The notes beneath the pieces are model-generated. The model saw only the letters and a list, made by a program, of their open reading frames with translations. It was not told the DNA's origin and did not search any database. This document shows positions 8,938 through 18,092 of a stretch of DNA of 64,000 nt, piece after piece. The translations under genes and the position numbers were made by a program. The DNA comes from Cellulomonas alba (lineage in GTDB: Bacteria > Actinomycetota > Actinomycetes > Actinomycetales > Cellulomonadaceae): assembly GCF_030362835.1 (NCBI RefSeq), contig NZ_JAUCGQ010000002.1, positions 310,001 through 374,000 on the forward strand, given 5' to 3'. The stretch's first letter is position 1, and every line of letters begins with the position of its first letter.

Positions 8938-9495
8938 GTGATCGACGAGACCCTCCTCGAGGCCGAGGAGAAGATGGACAAGGCGATCGAGGTCGCCAAG
9001 GACGACTTCGCGACGATCCGCACGGGCCGCGCGAACGCAGCGATGTTCGCGAAGGTCTTCGTCGACTACTACGGCACGCCGACGCCGCTGCAGCAGCTCG
9101 CGTCCTTCAACGTGACCGAGGCGCGGACCATCCTCGTCTCCCCGTTCGACAAGAGCTCGACGCCCGCCGTCGAGAAGGCGCTGCGCGACTCCGACCTGGG
9201 CGTCAACCCCACGAACGACGGCAACGTCATCCGGATCGTGCTGCCCGCCCTCACCGAGGAGCGCCGCCGCGACTACGTCAAGCTCGCCAAGACGAAGGCG
9301 GAGGACGCGCGGGTCTCGGTCCGCAACATCCGCCGGCGCGCCAAGGAGGAGCTCGACCGCATCGTCAAGGACGGCGAGGCGGGCGAGGATGAGGTGGTCC
9401 GCGCCGAGAAGGAGCTCGAGGCGCTGACGAAGAAGCACGTCGAGCTCATCGACCACCTGCTCGCCTCCAAGGAGAGCGAGCTGCTCGAGGTCTGA
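8938..9495 (+). CDS. frr: Ribosome recycling factor
   Basis: A 185-residue, full-length RRF, which with EF-G splits post-termination ribosomes. The sequence shows [14 protein letters not shown], the [12 protein letters not shown] domain II region, and the long C-terminal helix with [17 protein letters not shown] 8938 has AAGGAG 6 bases upstream. The stop TGA overlaps the ATG of cdsA (TGATG), implying translational coupling. Confidence 0.97.
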   Translation: MIDETLLEAEEKMDKAIEVAKDDFATIRTGRANAAMFAKVFVDYYGTPTPLQQLASFNVTEARTILVSPFDKSSTPAVEKALRDSDLGVNPTNDGNVIRIVLPALTEERRRDYVKLAKTKAEDARVSVRNIRRRAKEELDRIVKDGEAGEDEVVRAEKELEALTKKHVELIDHLLASKESELLEV

Positions 9496-10337
9496 TGTCC
9501 CAGGACAACGCCGTCGCCGCGCGCACCCCGCGCGCGGGCCGTGACCTGCCGGTCGCGTCGACCGTCGGGGTCGGCCTGCTGCTCCTCATCGTCGCGGCGC
9601 TGTTCATCCGCAAGGAGGTCTTCGCCGTCCTCGCGGTGATCGCCGTCTGCGCGGGGCTCTGGGAGCTCGCGCAGGCGTTCACGCGGCGGTCGATCCACCT
9701 GCCGCTGCTGCCGCTCCTGGTCGGCGCCGTCGGCATCCTCGTGTCCGCGTACGTCGCGGGCTCCGAGGCGCAGTTCGTCGCCTTCCTGCTGACCGTGGGC
9801 GGGATCGTCGTGTGGCGGGTGCTCGACGGGACCGGCCAGCCCGCGATCCGCGACGTCACGGCCGGCACGTTCGCCGCGGCGTACCTGCCGTTCCTTGCGG
9901 GCTTCGTCATGCTGATGCTGGCCGCCGACGACGGGCCCGCGCGCGTGCTGGTGTTCATCCTCTGCGTCGTCGCGAACGACACCGGCGGGTACGCGGTCGG
10001 CTCGCTGCTCGGCCGGCACCCGCTCGCGCCGACCGTGAGCCCGAAGAAGTCGTGGGAGGGCCTGCTCGGCTCGCTCGTGCTCGCGTGCGTCGTCGGCGTC
10101 GTCTCGGTGCAGATCGCGTTCGGCGCGAAGCCGCTGGTCGGTGCCGTGCTCGGCCTCGCGACGGTGTTCACCGCGACGCTCGGCGACCTCGCCGAGTCCA
10201 TGCTCAAGCGCGACCTCGAGCTCAAGGACATGGGGCGCCTGATCCCCGGCCACGGCGGCATCCTCGACCGCCTGGACTCCCTGCTGCTCACCGCGCCTGC
10301 CGCCTACCTGATCCTCAGCTCGTTCCTGGGCAGCTGA
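9495..10337 (+). CDS. cdsA: Phosphatidate cytidylyltransferase (CDP-diglyceride synthase)
   Basis: A 280-residue integral membrane enzyme that turns phosphatidic acid and CTP into CDP-diacylglycerol, the precursor of phosphatidylinositol, phosphatidylglycerol and cardiolipin. About seven to eight hydrophobic segments are visible from residue 20 on. The CTP-transferase signature is complete near the C-terminus: [20 protein letters not shown] followed by GILDRLDS. The hydrophilic first 18 residues are variable. The start overlaps the frr stop and rlmN follows after 37 bases, so pyrH-frr-cdsA-rlmN likely form one unit. Confidence 0.95.
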   Translation: MSQDNAVAARTPRAGRDLPVASTVGVGLLLLIVAALFIRKEVFAVLAVIAVCAGLWELAQAFTRRSIHLPLLPLLVGAVGILVSAYVAGSEAQFVAFLLTVGGIVVWRVLDGTGQPAIRDVTAGTFAAAYLPFLAGFVMLMLAADDGPARVLVFILCVVANDTGGYAVGSLLGRHPLAPTVSPKKSWEGLLGSLVLACVVGVVSVQIAFGAKPLVGAVLGLATVFTATLGDLAESMLKRDLELKDMGRLIPGHGGILDRLDSLLLTAPAAYLILSSFLGS

Positions 10338-10374
10338 GCCCGGGCCTCGCTCGACCCCTCGAAGGAGGGCACCC

Positions 10375-11502
10375 ATGACCGGAACCCCTGTGCGGCTCGA
10401 CCTCTCGTCGCCTTCGCGCGGCCCGCGCGGCAAGCCGCCGAAGCACTTCGTCGACCTCACGCCCGAGCAGCGCGTCGCGGCGGTGACGGAGCTCGGCGAG
10501 CAGCCGTTCCGCGCCAAGCAGCTCGCGACGCACTACTTCACGCACCTGACGTCGGACCCGCAGGCGATGACCGACCTGCCGAAGGCGACGCGCGACAAGC
10601 TCGCGGCCGAGCTGTTCCCCCGGCTGATCACGGCGAGCCGCACGCTGACGGCGGACCGCGGCACGACCGTCAAGACGCTGTGGCACCTGTTCGACGGCGC
10701 CAAGGTCGAGTCGGTGCTCATGCGCTACCCGAACCGTTCGACGCTGTGCATCTCGAGCCAGGCCGGCTGCGGTCTCGCGTGCGCGTTCTGCGCGACGGGC
10801 CAGCTCGGCCTGACGCGCAACCTCTCGACCGCCGAGATCGTGGAGCAGGTCCGCGCGGCGGCGCGCTCGCTCGCCGACGGCGAGGTGCCCGGCGGCCCGG
10901 GCCGGCTCAACAACGTGGTCTTCATGGGCATGGGCGAGCCGCTCGCCAACTACAAGTCGGTGATGGAGACGGTGCGCCGCCTGGTCGCGCCGACGCCGGA
11001 CGGCCTCGGCATGTCGGCGCGCAACGTGACGGTCTCGACCGTGGGGCTCGTCCCGGCGATGGACAAGCTCGCCAAGGAGGGCATCCCGGTGACCCTCGCA
11101 CTGTCCCTGCACGCGCCCGACGACGAGCTGCGCTCCGAGCTGGTGCCGGTCAACACGCGCTGGTCGGTCGACGAGGCGCTCGACTCCGCGCGCCGGTACT
11201 TCGACGCGACGGGCCGCCGCGTGTCGATCGAGTACGCGCTGATCCGCGACGTCAACGACCACGCGTGGCGGGCGGACCTGCTCGGGGAGAAGCTCAACGC
11301 GCGCGGGCGCGGCTGGGTGCACTGCAACCCGATCCCGCTCAACCCGGTCCCCGGCTCGCGGTGGACCGCGAGCGATCCCGCGGTGGAGCGCGAGTTCGTG
11401 GCACGCTTGCGGGCGCACGGGGTCCCCACGACGGTGCGGGACACGCGCGGCAGCGAGATCGACGGTGCCTGCGGCCAGCTCGCGGCGGAGGAGGACGAGT
11501 GA
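10375..11502 (+). CDS. rlmN: Dual-specificity 23S rRNA/tRNA adenine-C2 methyltransferase RlmN
   Basis: A 375-residue radical SAM enzyme that methylates A2503 of 23S rRNA and A37 of some tRNAs. The [4Fe-4S] cluster ligands are Cys132, Cys136 and Cys139 in CGLACAFC. The two catalytic cysteines are also present: Cys125 (TLCISS, seven residues before the cluster as in E. coli) and Cys366 near the C-terminus (DGACGQ). GGMGEPL-like [11 protein letters not shown] is the SAM contact. ATG 10375 has GAAGGAGGG upstream. The end overlaps the next gene as GTGA. Confidence 0.97.
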   Translation: MTGTPVRLDLSSPSRGPRGKPPKHFVDLTPEQRVAAVTELGEQPFRAKQLATHYFTHLTSDPQAMTDLPKATRDKLAAELFPRLITASRTLTADRGTTVKTLWHLFDGAKVESVLMRYPNRSTLCISSQAGCGLACAFCATGQLGLTRNLSTAEIVEQVRAAARSLADGEVPGGPGRLNNVVFMGMGEPLANYKSVMETVRRLVAPTPDGLGMSARNVTVSTVGLVPAMDKLAKEGIPVTLALSLHAPDDELRSELVPVNTRWSVDEALDSARRYFDATGRRVSIEYALIRDVNDHAWRADLLGEKLNARGRGWVHCNPIPLNPVPGSRWTASDPAVEREFVARLRAHGVPTTVRDTRGSEIDGACGQLAAEEDE

Positions 11503-12053
11503 GCGACGGGATGTTCCGGACCGTCTCCGGGCTCAAGACCGGCTACGACCCCGACGAGGTCGACGAGTTCTTCACGCACGCCCGGTCGGTCTACGAGCAG
11601 GGACCCGCCGGGTCGCTCGCGGCGAAGGACGTGCGCTCGGTCGCGTTCGACATGGTGCGCGGCGGCTACATGACGGGCGCCGTCGACGCGGCGCTCGACC
11701 GGCTCGAGGCCGCCTTCGTGGCCCGTGCGCGGTCGGAGTTCGTGGCCGAGAACGGCCAGCAGGCGTGGATGCAGCGGCTCGCCGACCAGGCGCGCACGCT
11801 GTACGGCCGGCTGGGTCGCCCGGACGGCGACCGGTTCGCGCCTCCCGAGGGCCGCGACCAGGGCTACGAGCCCGCGGACGTCGACGAGCTGTGCCACCGG
11901 CTGATCGGCTACTTCGACAAGGGTCAGCCGCTGGCGGCGGCCGAGGTGCGGTCGGCGACGTTCCGCATGCGCCGCGGCCACAACGCGTACGCCGAGGCGC
12001 CCGTCGACGCGTTCTTCGCGCGCGCGGTCGAGGTGCTGCTCGGCGTCGAGTGA
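11499..12053 (+). CDS. DivIVA-domain protein with two tandem half-domains
   Basis: A 184-residue protein of unknown specific role. Two related units are visible: residues about 5-70 ([20 protein letters not shown], then [26 protein letters not shown]) and 125-182 ([13 protein letters not shown], then [24 protein letters not shown]). Each matches the start of a DivIVA domain, where G-Y-x-x-x-x-V-D precedes a helix. Unlike true DivIVA/Wag31 there is no long coiled coil, so polar scaffolding is not assured; a membrane-curvature or partner-binding role is a guess. It overlaps rlmN by 4 bases (GTGA), so it is co-translated with it. Confidence 0.85.
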   Translation: MSDGMFRTVSGLKTGYDPDEVDEFFTHARSVYEQGPAGSLAAKDVRSVAFDMVRGGYMTGAVDAALDRLEAAFVARARSEFVAENGQQAWMQRLADQARTLYGRLGRPDGDRFAPPEGRDQGYEPADVDELCHRLIGYFDKGQPLAAAEVRSATFRMRRGHNAYAEAPVDAFFARAVEVLLGVE

Positions 12054-12095
12054 CCGCGTCGCGTCCGTGCGCCGTCCGCGCCCGTCGTGGTCGGC

Positions 12096-12101
12096 GATGA
12101 T
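12096..12101 (+). promoter_or_regulatory. Leaderless-type -10 box of dxr
   Basis: GATGAT ends 6 bases before GTG 12108. This spacing would place the transcription start at the G of the start codon and supports GTG 12108 over the in-frame GTG at 12087. Confidence 0.5.
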
Positions 12102-12107
12102 GGGCGC

Positions 12108-13280
12108 GTGACCAGGCGCAGCATCGTCATCCTCGGCTCCACGGGGTCCATCGGCACGCAGGCGATCGACGTCGTGCGGCGCAACCCCGGCAGGTTCGAG
12201 GTCGTGGGCCTGTCCGCCGGCGGCGGCGACGTCGCCCTGCTCGCGCAGCAGGCGGCCGAGCTGGGCGTCCGCACCGTCGCGGTCGCACGGCCCCAGGCGG
12301 CCGACGACGTGCGTGCGGCGCTCGAGGCCGCCGGGGCCGCTCGCGTCGAGGTGCTCGCCGGTCCGGACGCGTCCACGCGCCTCGCGGGCACCGGCGCCGA
12401 CGTCGTGCTCAACGGCATCACGGGCTCGGTGGGCCTGCGGCCGACGCTCGCGGCGCTCGCTGCGGGGTCGACGCTGGCGCTCGCCAACAAGGAGTCGCTC
12501 GTGGTCGGCGGCCGGCTCGTGCAGGGCGCGCGGCAGCGGGCGGACCAGATCGTGCCCGTGGACTCGGAGCACTCGGCGATCGCCCAGGCGCTGCGCGGTG
12601 GCGCCCGCTCCGAGGTCCGCCGCCTGGTCCTCACCGCGTCGGGCGGCCCGTTCCGCGGCTGGGCGCGTGACGACGTCAAGGTCGTGACCGCGGAGCAGGC
12701 GCTCGCGCACCCGACGTGGTCCATGGGCCCCGTCGTGACGGTGAACTCCGCGACGCTCGTCAACAAGGGCCTGGAGCTCATCGAGGCGCATCTGCTGTTC
12801 GACGTGCCGCCCGACGACATCGCCGTCGTGGTGCACCCGCAGTCGGTGGTGCACTCGATGGTCGAGTTCCACGACGGCTCCACGATCGCCCAGGCCAGCC
12901 CGCCCGACATGCGGCTGCCGATCGCGCTCGGGCTGTCCTGGCCGGACCGTGTGCCGGACGTCGCGCCCGCGTGCGACTGGTCCCGCGCGACGTCGTGGAC
13001 GTTCGAGCCGCTCGACGACGAGCTGTTCGGCGCGGTGCGCCTCGCCCGCGCTGCCCTCGCCGCGTCGGCCACGCACCCCGCCGTCTACAACGCCGCCAAC
13101 GAGGAGTGCGTCGCCGAGTTCCTCGCGGGGCGGATCGGGTTCCTCGACATCGTGACGACCGTCGAGCGCGTGCTCGACGAGCACGCCGGCACCCCTGCCG
13201 ACGCGCTCGACCTGGATGCGGTGCTCGGCGCCGAGGCGTGGGCGCGGGCGCGCGCGCACGAGCTGCTCGACCGCAGCTGA
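12108..13280 (+). CDS. dxr: 1-deoxy-D-xylulose 5-phosphate reductoisomerase
   Basis: A 390-residue IspC/Dxr, the NADPH-dependent second step of the non-mevalonate isoprenoid pathway. The Rossmann motif GSTGSIGTQ is at residues 10-18; [16 protein letters not shown] and [10 protein letters not shown] are the metal and substrate loops; [20 protein letters not shown] and NAANEECV follow. ispG, a later step in the same pathway, lies at 25461. In actinobacteria dxr, rseP and ispG are usually adjacent; here more than 9 kb of other genes come between dxr and rseP. Confidence 0.96.
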   Translation: MTRRSIVILGSTGSIGTQAIDVVRRNPGRFEVVGLSAGGGDVALLAQQAAELGVRTVAVARPQAADDVRAALEAAGAARVEVLAGPDASTRLAGTGADVVLNGITGSVGLRPTLAALAAGSTLALANKESLVVGGRLVQGARQRADQIVPVDSEHSAIAQALRGGARSEVRRLVLTASGGPFRGWARDDVKVVTAEQALAHPTWSMGPVVTVNSATLVNKGLELIEAHLLFDVPPDDIAVVVHPQSVVHSMVEFHDGSTIAQASPPDMRLPIALGLSWPDRVPDVAPACDWSRATSWTFEPLDDELFGAVRLARAALAASATHPAVYNAANEECVAEFLAGRIGFLDIVTTVERVLDEHAGTPADALDLDAVLGAEAWARARAHELLDRS

Positions 13281-13298
13281 GCGCGCCCGGCGCGTCGG

Positions 13299-14645
13299 TC
13301 AGCGCGTCAGCCGCTCCAGCAGCGCCGACGCCCGGCTCTCGTGCCCGGTCCGCGCCTCGGCACGGTCCGCCCACGCCGCCGCGCGCCGCGCCGCGGTGAT
13401 GCCCGCCCACCGGACGGGCTCCGGCTCCCACGCGGGCGAGCGGTGCCCGACCCACGGCAGCCGCGTCAGCTCCGAGTCGCTCCCGTGCACGAGGTCGGCG
13501 AGCGTGCGGCCCGCGAGGTTCGCGGCCGCGACGCCGTCGCCCACGTAGCCGCCCGCCCAGCCGAGGCCGTCGTCGCCGAGGCCGACCGACGGCATGTGGT
13601 CGCGGGGGACGGCGAGCGGACCGCCCCAGCGGTGCGTGACGACCACGCCGTCCAGCACGGGGAACAGGTCGACGAGCGCGCGCTCCAGGTGGTGGGCGAC
13701 GCCCCGCGGGTCGTCGAACCCGGGACGGATCGCCGAGCCCGCGTGGTACGGCGCGCCCCGCCCGCCGAACGCGAGGCGGCCGTCGGCCGTGCGCTGCCCG
13801 TAGACGATCAGGTGGCGGCCGTCGGTGAACGTCTGGCCCCGCTCGAGCCCGATCGCGGCCCACGCCCGCGCCGGCAGGGGCTCGGTCGCGATCATGTGCG
13901 AGTACACCGGCGCCACCTCGCGCCGCGCCGAGGGCAGGTGCGCCGACCACGCCTCGGTCGCCCGCAGCACGTACCGCGCGCGGACCGTGCCGTGCGCCGT
14001 CACGACGGCCCGCGGAGCGATCCGCAGCGCGCGCGTGCCCTCCACCAGCCGCGCTCCGCGCGCGAGCACGACGTCGAGCAGCCCGCGCACGAGCGCCGCC
14101 GGCTGGACGCGCGCGCAGTCCGGCGTGAACGCGCCGCCGATCGCGCCGTCCGCCTGCACGTGCTCCTCGAGGTCGTGCGGCCCGAGCAGCTCGGCCTCGT
14201 CGCCCCACGCGGCGCCCGCCGCGACGGCCGACGCGATGCGCTCGAGCTGCGGCCGGTTGCGGGCCACGGTGACCGCGCCGCCGAACGCGAAGTCGCAGGC
14301 GATCTGCTCGGCCGCGGCGACGCCACCGACCTCGACGACGGTGTCGCGCATCGCGGCCCGCATCGCGAGCGCGGCGTCCCGGCCGTGCGCCCGGGCGATC
14401 GTCTCGGCGGAGACCGGGAACAGGGCCGAGCACCAGCCCCCGTTGCGGCCGCTCGCGCCGAAGCCCACGGTCTCGGCCTCGACCAGCAGCACGTCGAGCG
14501 ACGGGTCGTGCTCGAGCAGGTAGTACGCGGTCCACAGACCCGTGAACCCGGCGCCGACGATCACGACGTCGGCCTCCGCGTCGCCGTCGAGCGGCGGCAC
14601 CGCCTCGCGCGGGGGCAGGAGGTCGGCCCAGAGCGGCGTCGTCAC
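13299..14645 (-). CDS. FAD-dependent amine oxidoreductase (DAO family, PuuB-like)
   Basis: A 448-residue flavoprotein of the D-amino-acid-oxidase (DAO) fold. The FAD-binding dinucleotide motif is VVIVGAGFTGLWTAYYLL (about residues 25-42), followed by GFGASGRNGGWCSALFPVS, the block shared with gamma-glutamylputrescine oxidase and glycine oxidase, and a C-terminal GGYVGDGVAAANLAGRTLADL. It probably oxidises putrescine or a related amine to an aldehyde with release of H2O2 or transfer to an acceptor; substrate is inferred from context. GTG 14645 overlaps the aminotransferase stop by 4 bases, so it is the last gene of the lrp-aminotransferase-oxidase operon. No PuuA-like gamma-glutamyl ligase is present, so direct amine oxidation is more likely. 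Confidence 0.85.
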   Translation of the reverse strand: MTTPLWADLLPPREAVPPLDGDAEADVVIVGAGFTGLWTAYYLLEHDPSLDVLLVEAETVGFGASGRNGGWCSALFPVSAETIARAHGRDAALAMRAAMRDTVVEVGGVAAAEQIACDFAFGGAVTVARNRPQLERIASAVAAGAAWGDEAELLGPHDLEEHVQADGAIGGAFTPDCARVQPAALVRGLLDVVLARGARLVEGTRALRIAPRAVVTAHGTVRARYVLRATEAWSAHLPSARREVAPVYSHMIATEPLPARAWAAIGLERGQTFTDGRHLIVYGQRTADGRLAFGGRGAPYHAGSAIRPGFDDPRGVAHHLERALVDLFPVLDGVVVTHRWGGPLAVPRDHMPSVGLGDDGLGWAGGYVGDGVAAANLAGRTLADLVHGSDSELTRLPWVGHRSPAWEPEPVRWAGITAARRAAAWADRAEARTGHESRASALLERLTR

Positions 14646-16021
14646 ACGTGCATCCACGCGTCGGACAGTACGCCGCGCAGGATCTGCTCCATCTCGTCGA
14701 ACTCGGCCTGTCCGCACGTCAGCGGCGGTGCGAGCTGCACCACGGGGTCGCCGCGGTCGTCGGCGCGGCAGTACAGGCCGGCGTCGAAGAGGGCGTGCGA
14801 GAGGAAGCCGCGCAGCAGCCGCTCGCTCTCGTCGGCGTCGAACGTGGCACGCGTCGCCTTGTCCTTGACGAGCTCGATCCCGTAGAAGAAGCCCTCCCCG
14901 CGCACGTCGCCGACGATCGGCAGGTCGAGCAGGCGCTCGAGCGTCGCGCGGAAGGCCGGCGCGGTCTCCTTGACGTGGTCGAGCAGGCGCTCGTCCTCGA
15001 AGATGTCGAGGTTCGCCATCGCGACCGCCGCCGAGACGGGGTGGCCGCCGAACGTGTAGCCGTGCGGGAACATCGCGGTGCCGCTGCGGAACGGCTCGTA
15101 CAGGCGGTCGTTCGCGATGAGGGCGCCGATCGGCGAGTAGCCGGACGTCATGCCCTTGGCGCACGTGATCATGTCGGGCTCGTACCCGAAGTCCTCGCAC
15201 GCGAACATCGAGCCGATGCGGCCGAACGCGCAGATCACCTCGTCGGAGACGAGCAGCACGTCGTACCGGTCGCAGATCTCGCGCACGCGCTCGAAGTAGC
15301 CGGGCGGCGGCGGGAAGCAGCCGCCGGCATTCTGCACGGGCTCGAGGAACACCGCGGCGACGGTGTCGGGCCCCTCGAACTCGATCGCCTCGGCGATGCG
15401 GTCGGCCGCCCAGCGGCCGAAGGCCTTGGGGTCGTCGCGCAGGTGCTCGGGCGCGCGGTACTGGTTGGTGTTCGGCACCTTGTGCGCGCCTGGCACGAGC
15501 GGCTCGAACGGCTCGCGCAGCGCGGGCAGCCCGGTGATCGACAACGCCCCGTGCGGCGTTCCGTGGTACGCGACCGCGCGCGAGATCACCTTGTGCTTGC
15601 CCGGGCGCCCGACGAGCTTCCAGTACTGCTTGGCGAGCTTCCACGCGGTCTCGACCGCCTCGCCGCCGCCCGTCGTGAAGAAGACGTGGTTCAGCGTGCC
15701 GGGGGCCGCCGCGGCCAGCCGCTCCGCGAGGTCGATCGCCTGCGGGTGCGCGTACGACCAGAGCGGGAAGAACGCGAGCTGCTCGGCCTGCTCCCGCGCC
15801 CGGGCGGCGAGCTCGGCGCGTCCGTGGCCGACCTGCACCACGAACAGCCCCGACAGCCCGTCGAGGTACCGCTTGCCGTGCGCGTCCCAGATCTGGTGGC
15901 CCTCGCCGCGCACGATCGTCGGGACGCCGTGCTCCCACGCGCTCTGCCGGGTGAAGTGCCCCCAGAGGTGGGCGCGCGCCGCCTCGTCGCGGTCCGTGCC
16001 GAGCGGAGTCGTGCCGGTCAT
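14642..16021 (-). CDS. Class III aminotransferase, putrescine/omega-amine:pyruvate type
   Basis: A 459-residue PLP enzyme of fold type I. Landmarks are TGGGEAVETAWKLAKQY, the SRAVAYHGTPHGALSITG region, the PLP-ring Asp in LLVSDEVICAFGR and the Schiff-base Lys in ITCAKGMTSGYSPIGA. The early LSGLFVVQVGHGR and TNQYRAPEHL features suit omega-amino acid and diamine aminotransferases (SpuC/beta-alanine:pyruvate group). Together with the aldehyde dehydrogenase across the divergent promoter it could convert putrescine through 4-aminobutanal to GABA. The start codon overlaps the lrp stop as ATGA. It is distinct from the GABA aminotransferase at 19398-20714, so the cluster has two transamination steps. 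Confidence 0.88.
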   Translation of the reverse strand: MTGTTPLGTDRDEAARAHLWGHFTRQSAWEHGVPTIVRGEGHQIWDAHGKRYLDGLSGLFVVQVGHGRAELAARAREQAEQLAFFPLWSYAHPQAIDLAERLAAAAPGTLNHVFFTTGGGEAVETAWKLAKQYWKLVGRPGKHKVISRAVAYHGTPHGALSITGLPALREPFEPLVPGAHKVPNTNQYRAPEHLRDDPKAFGRWAADRIAEAIEFEGPDTVAAVFLEPVQNAGGCFPPPPGYFERVREICDRYDVLLVSDEVICAFGRIGSMFACEDFGYEPDMITCAKGMTSGYSPIGALIANDRLYEPFRSGTAMFPHGYTFGGHPVSAAVAMANLDIFEDERLLDHVKETAPAFRATLERLLDLPIVGDVRGEGFFYGIELVKDKATRATFDADESERLLRGFLSHALFDAGLYCRADDRGDPVVQLAPPLTCGQAEFDEMEQILRGVLSDAWMHV

Positions 16022-16485
16022 CGCGTCCCCCAGTTGTAGAGCTGCTTGCGCAGGCGCAGGTAGACGAACGTCTCGGTGCTCTGCACGCCGGGCAGCGCCC
16101 GGATCTTGCCGTTGAGGATCTCGAGCAGGTGCGCGTCGTCCTCGCACACGACCTCGGCGAGCAGGTCGAACCCGCCGGCCGTGATCACGACGTAGTCCAC
16201 CTCGGGCAGCGCCGCGACGGCGTCCGCGAGCCGCTCGAGGTCGCCCGCCGCGCGGAGGCCGATCATCGCCTGCCGGGCGAACCCGACCTGGAGCGGGTCG
16301 GTCACGGCGACGATCTGCACGACGCCCGTCTCGGTGAGGCGCTGGACGCGCTGGCGCACGGCCGCCTCGGAGAGCCCGACGGCCTTGCCGATCGACGCGT
16401 ACGAGCGGCGACCGTCCTCCTGGAGCTGCTCGATGATCGCCTTCGACACGTCGTCGAGCGGGGCGTGGTTCGCCGGTCGCGTCAT
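16018..16485 (-). CDS. Lrp/AsnC family transcriptional regulator
   Basis: A 155-residue regulator with an N-terminal winged HTH (DVSKAIIEQLQEDGRRSYASIGKAVGLSEAAVRQRVQRL, split here into its two helices around residues 12-50) and a C-terminal RAM domain (VAALPEVDYVVITAGGFDLLAEVVC) that binds small ligands in Lrp proteins. It heads the aminotransferase-oxidase operon and is divergent from the aldehyde dehydrogenase, the usual position of a local regulator. Repeated 15-18 base motifs in the intergenic region are candidate operators. ATG 16485 is preceded by GTGGG. Confidence 0.92.
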   Translation of the reverse strand: MTRPANHAPLDDVSKAIIEQLQEDGRRSYASIGKAVGLSEAAVRQRVQRLTETGVVQIVAVTDPLQVGFARQAMIGLRAAGDLERLADAVAALPEVDYVVITAGGFDLLAEVVCEDDAHLLEILNGKIRALPGVQSTETFVYLRLRKQLYNWGTR

Positions 16486-16516
16486 CCCACGATCGTCTCG
16501 TGCGCGCACACGGGGT

Positions 16517-16594
16517 GCAAGGGATTCCGTCGTCTGCGGCGGCCCCGATGACGAATTGCGCGGAGCGGCACGTCCCTGACGAAGGAATGCGCGG
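16517..16594. promoter_or_regulatory. Candidate Lrp operator array between divergent operons
   Basis: Three related motifs lie in the 173-base divergent region: TGACGAATTGCGCGG at 16549-16563, TGACGAAGGAATGCGCGG at 16577-16594, and an inverted copy at 16517-16534 whose complement begins GACGACGGAATC. Lrp-type octamers often bind several phased sites, so this arrangement fits autoregulation plus control of the aldehyde dehydrogenase. Binding is inferred. Confidence 0.5.
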
Positions 16595-16658
16595 TCGAGG
16601 GCTGCCGTCGTGGCCCGCTGCGGCGTAGCGTCGGCGCAACAGCGCACAGGAGGCCGCC

Positions 16659-18092
16659 GTGAGCCAGACCGAGCTGCACAACGTCGTCGGGGGAGAGCGC
16701 CGCGCCGCCGCGGACGGGCGCACGACCGCGGTCGTCGACCCGTCGACCGGGCAGGAGTACGCGCGCGCACCGCTCTCGGGCGCCGCAGACGTCGACGCGG
16801 CGTACGCCGCGGCCGCGGCCGCGTTCCCCGCCTGGGGGCGCGCCACGCCGGGCGAGCGCCAGCTCGCGCTGCTGCGGCTCGCGGACGCGGTCGAAGCGCG
16901 CGCGGACGAGTTCGTCGCCGTCGAGTCGCGCAACACCGGCAAGCCGCTGCACCTCGTGGCGGCCGACGAGGTGCCGCCGAGCGTCGACGAGCTGCGGTTC
17001 TTCGCAGGCGCGGCACGCGTGCTCGAGGGGCTCGCCGCGGGGGAGTACCTCGCGGGCCACACGTCGTGGGTGCGGCGCGAGCCGGTGGGGGTGATCGGCC
17101 AGGTCACGCCGTGGAACTACCCGCTCATGATGGCGATCTGGAAGATCGCACCCGCGCTCGCGGCCGGCAACACCGTGGTGCTCAAGCCGTCGGACACCAC
17201 GCCGGCGTCGACCGTGCTGCTCGCCGAGGTCGCGGCCGAGATCCTGCCGCCCGGCGTGCTCAACGTCGTGTGCGGAGACCGCGACACCGGCCGTGCGCTG
17301 GTCGCGCACCCGAGGCCCGACATGGTCGCGATCACCGGCTCGGTGCGCGCCGGCTCGCAGGTCGCCGAGGCGGCCGCGGGCGGGCTCAAGCGCGTGCACC
17401 TCGAGCTCGGCGGCAAGGCGCCGGTCGTCGTGTTCGCCGATGCCGACGTGGCCGCGGCCGCCGAGGGCATCGCCGGCGCGGGGTACTACAACGCGGGCCA
17501 GGACTGCACCGCCGCGACCCGGGTGCTCGTCCACGAGAAGGTGCACGACGACTTCGTCGCCGCGCTCGCGGAGGCGGCGCGGCACCAGCGCACGGGTCCG
17601 CCCGACGACCCGGGCGTGGCGTTCGGACCGGTGAACAACCCCGCCCAGCTCGAGCGCGTGACCGGCTTCCTCGACCGGCTGCCCGACCACGCGGACGTCG
17701 TGGCCGGCGGCTCGCGGCTCGACCGGCCCGGGTACTTCGTCGAGGCGACCGTCGTCGACGGCCTGCGGCAGGACGACGAGGCGTCGCAGGACGAGATCTT
17801 CGGACCCGTCATCACCGTGCAGACGTTCACCGACGAGGCCGACGCGATCGAGCGCGCCAACGGGGTGCGGTACGGGCTGTCGAGCTCGGTCTGGACCACC
17901 GACCACGCGACCGCCCTGCGCGTCTCGCGCGCGCTCGACTTCGGCGTCGTCTGGATCAACACGCACATCCCGTTCGTCTCGGAGATGCCGCACGGCGGGT
18001 TCAAGCACTCGGGCTACGGCAAGGACCTGTCGATGTTCGGCTTCGAGGACTACACGCGCATCAAGCACGTGATGTCGGCGTTCGGGGAGTGA
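16659..18092 (+). CDS. patD: Aldehyde dehydrogenase, gamma-aminobutyraldehyde dehydrogenase type
   Basis: A 477-residue NAD-dependent aldehyde dehydrogenase. The general base is Glu249 (LELGGKAP) and the nucleophile Cys283 (GQDCTAATRV); the NAGQDCTA form around the catalytic Cys resembles E. coli YdcW/PatD, which oxidises 4-aminobutanal to GABA. VTPWNYPLMMAIWK and ITGSVRAGSQ are the NAD-binding blocks. GTG 16659 follows CAGGAGG. Its stop overlaps the next gene (GTGA). The assignment to aminobutanal rests on motif resemblance and on the surrounding amine oxidase, aminotransferase and gabT. Confidence 0.87.
   Translation: MSQTELHNVVGGERRAAADGRTTAVVDPSTGQEYARAPLSGAADVDAAYAAAAAAFPAWGRATPGERQLALLRLADAVEARADEFVAVESRNTGKPLHLVAADEVPPSVDELRFFAGAARVLEGLAAGEYLAGHTSWVRREPVGVIGQVTPWNYPLMMAIWKIAPALAAGNTVVLKPSDTTPASTVLLAEVAAEILPPGVLNVVCGDRDTGRALVAHPRPDMVAITGSVRAGSQVAEAAAGGLKRVHLELGGKAPVVVFADADVAAAAEGIAGAGYYNAGQDCTAATRVLVHEKVHDDFVAALAEAARHQRTGPPDDPGVAFGPVNNPAQLERVTGFLDRLPDHADVVAGGSRLDRPGYFVEATVVDGLRQDDEASQDEIFGPVITVQTFTDEADAIERANGVRYGLSSSVWTTDHATALRVSRALDFGVVWINTHIPFVSEMPHGGFKHSGYGKDLSMFGFEDYTRIKHVMSAFGE

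Noticed and set aside
16486..17107. Longer N-terminal extensions of the Lrp and class III aminotransferase frames
   Set aside because: The extra sequence is antisense to the aldehyde dehydrogenase gene and lacks family similarity. ATGA overlaps fix the starts better.
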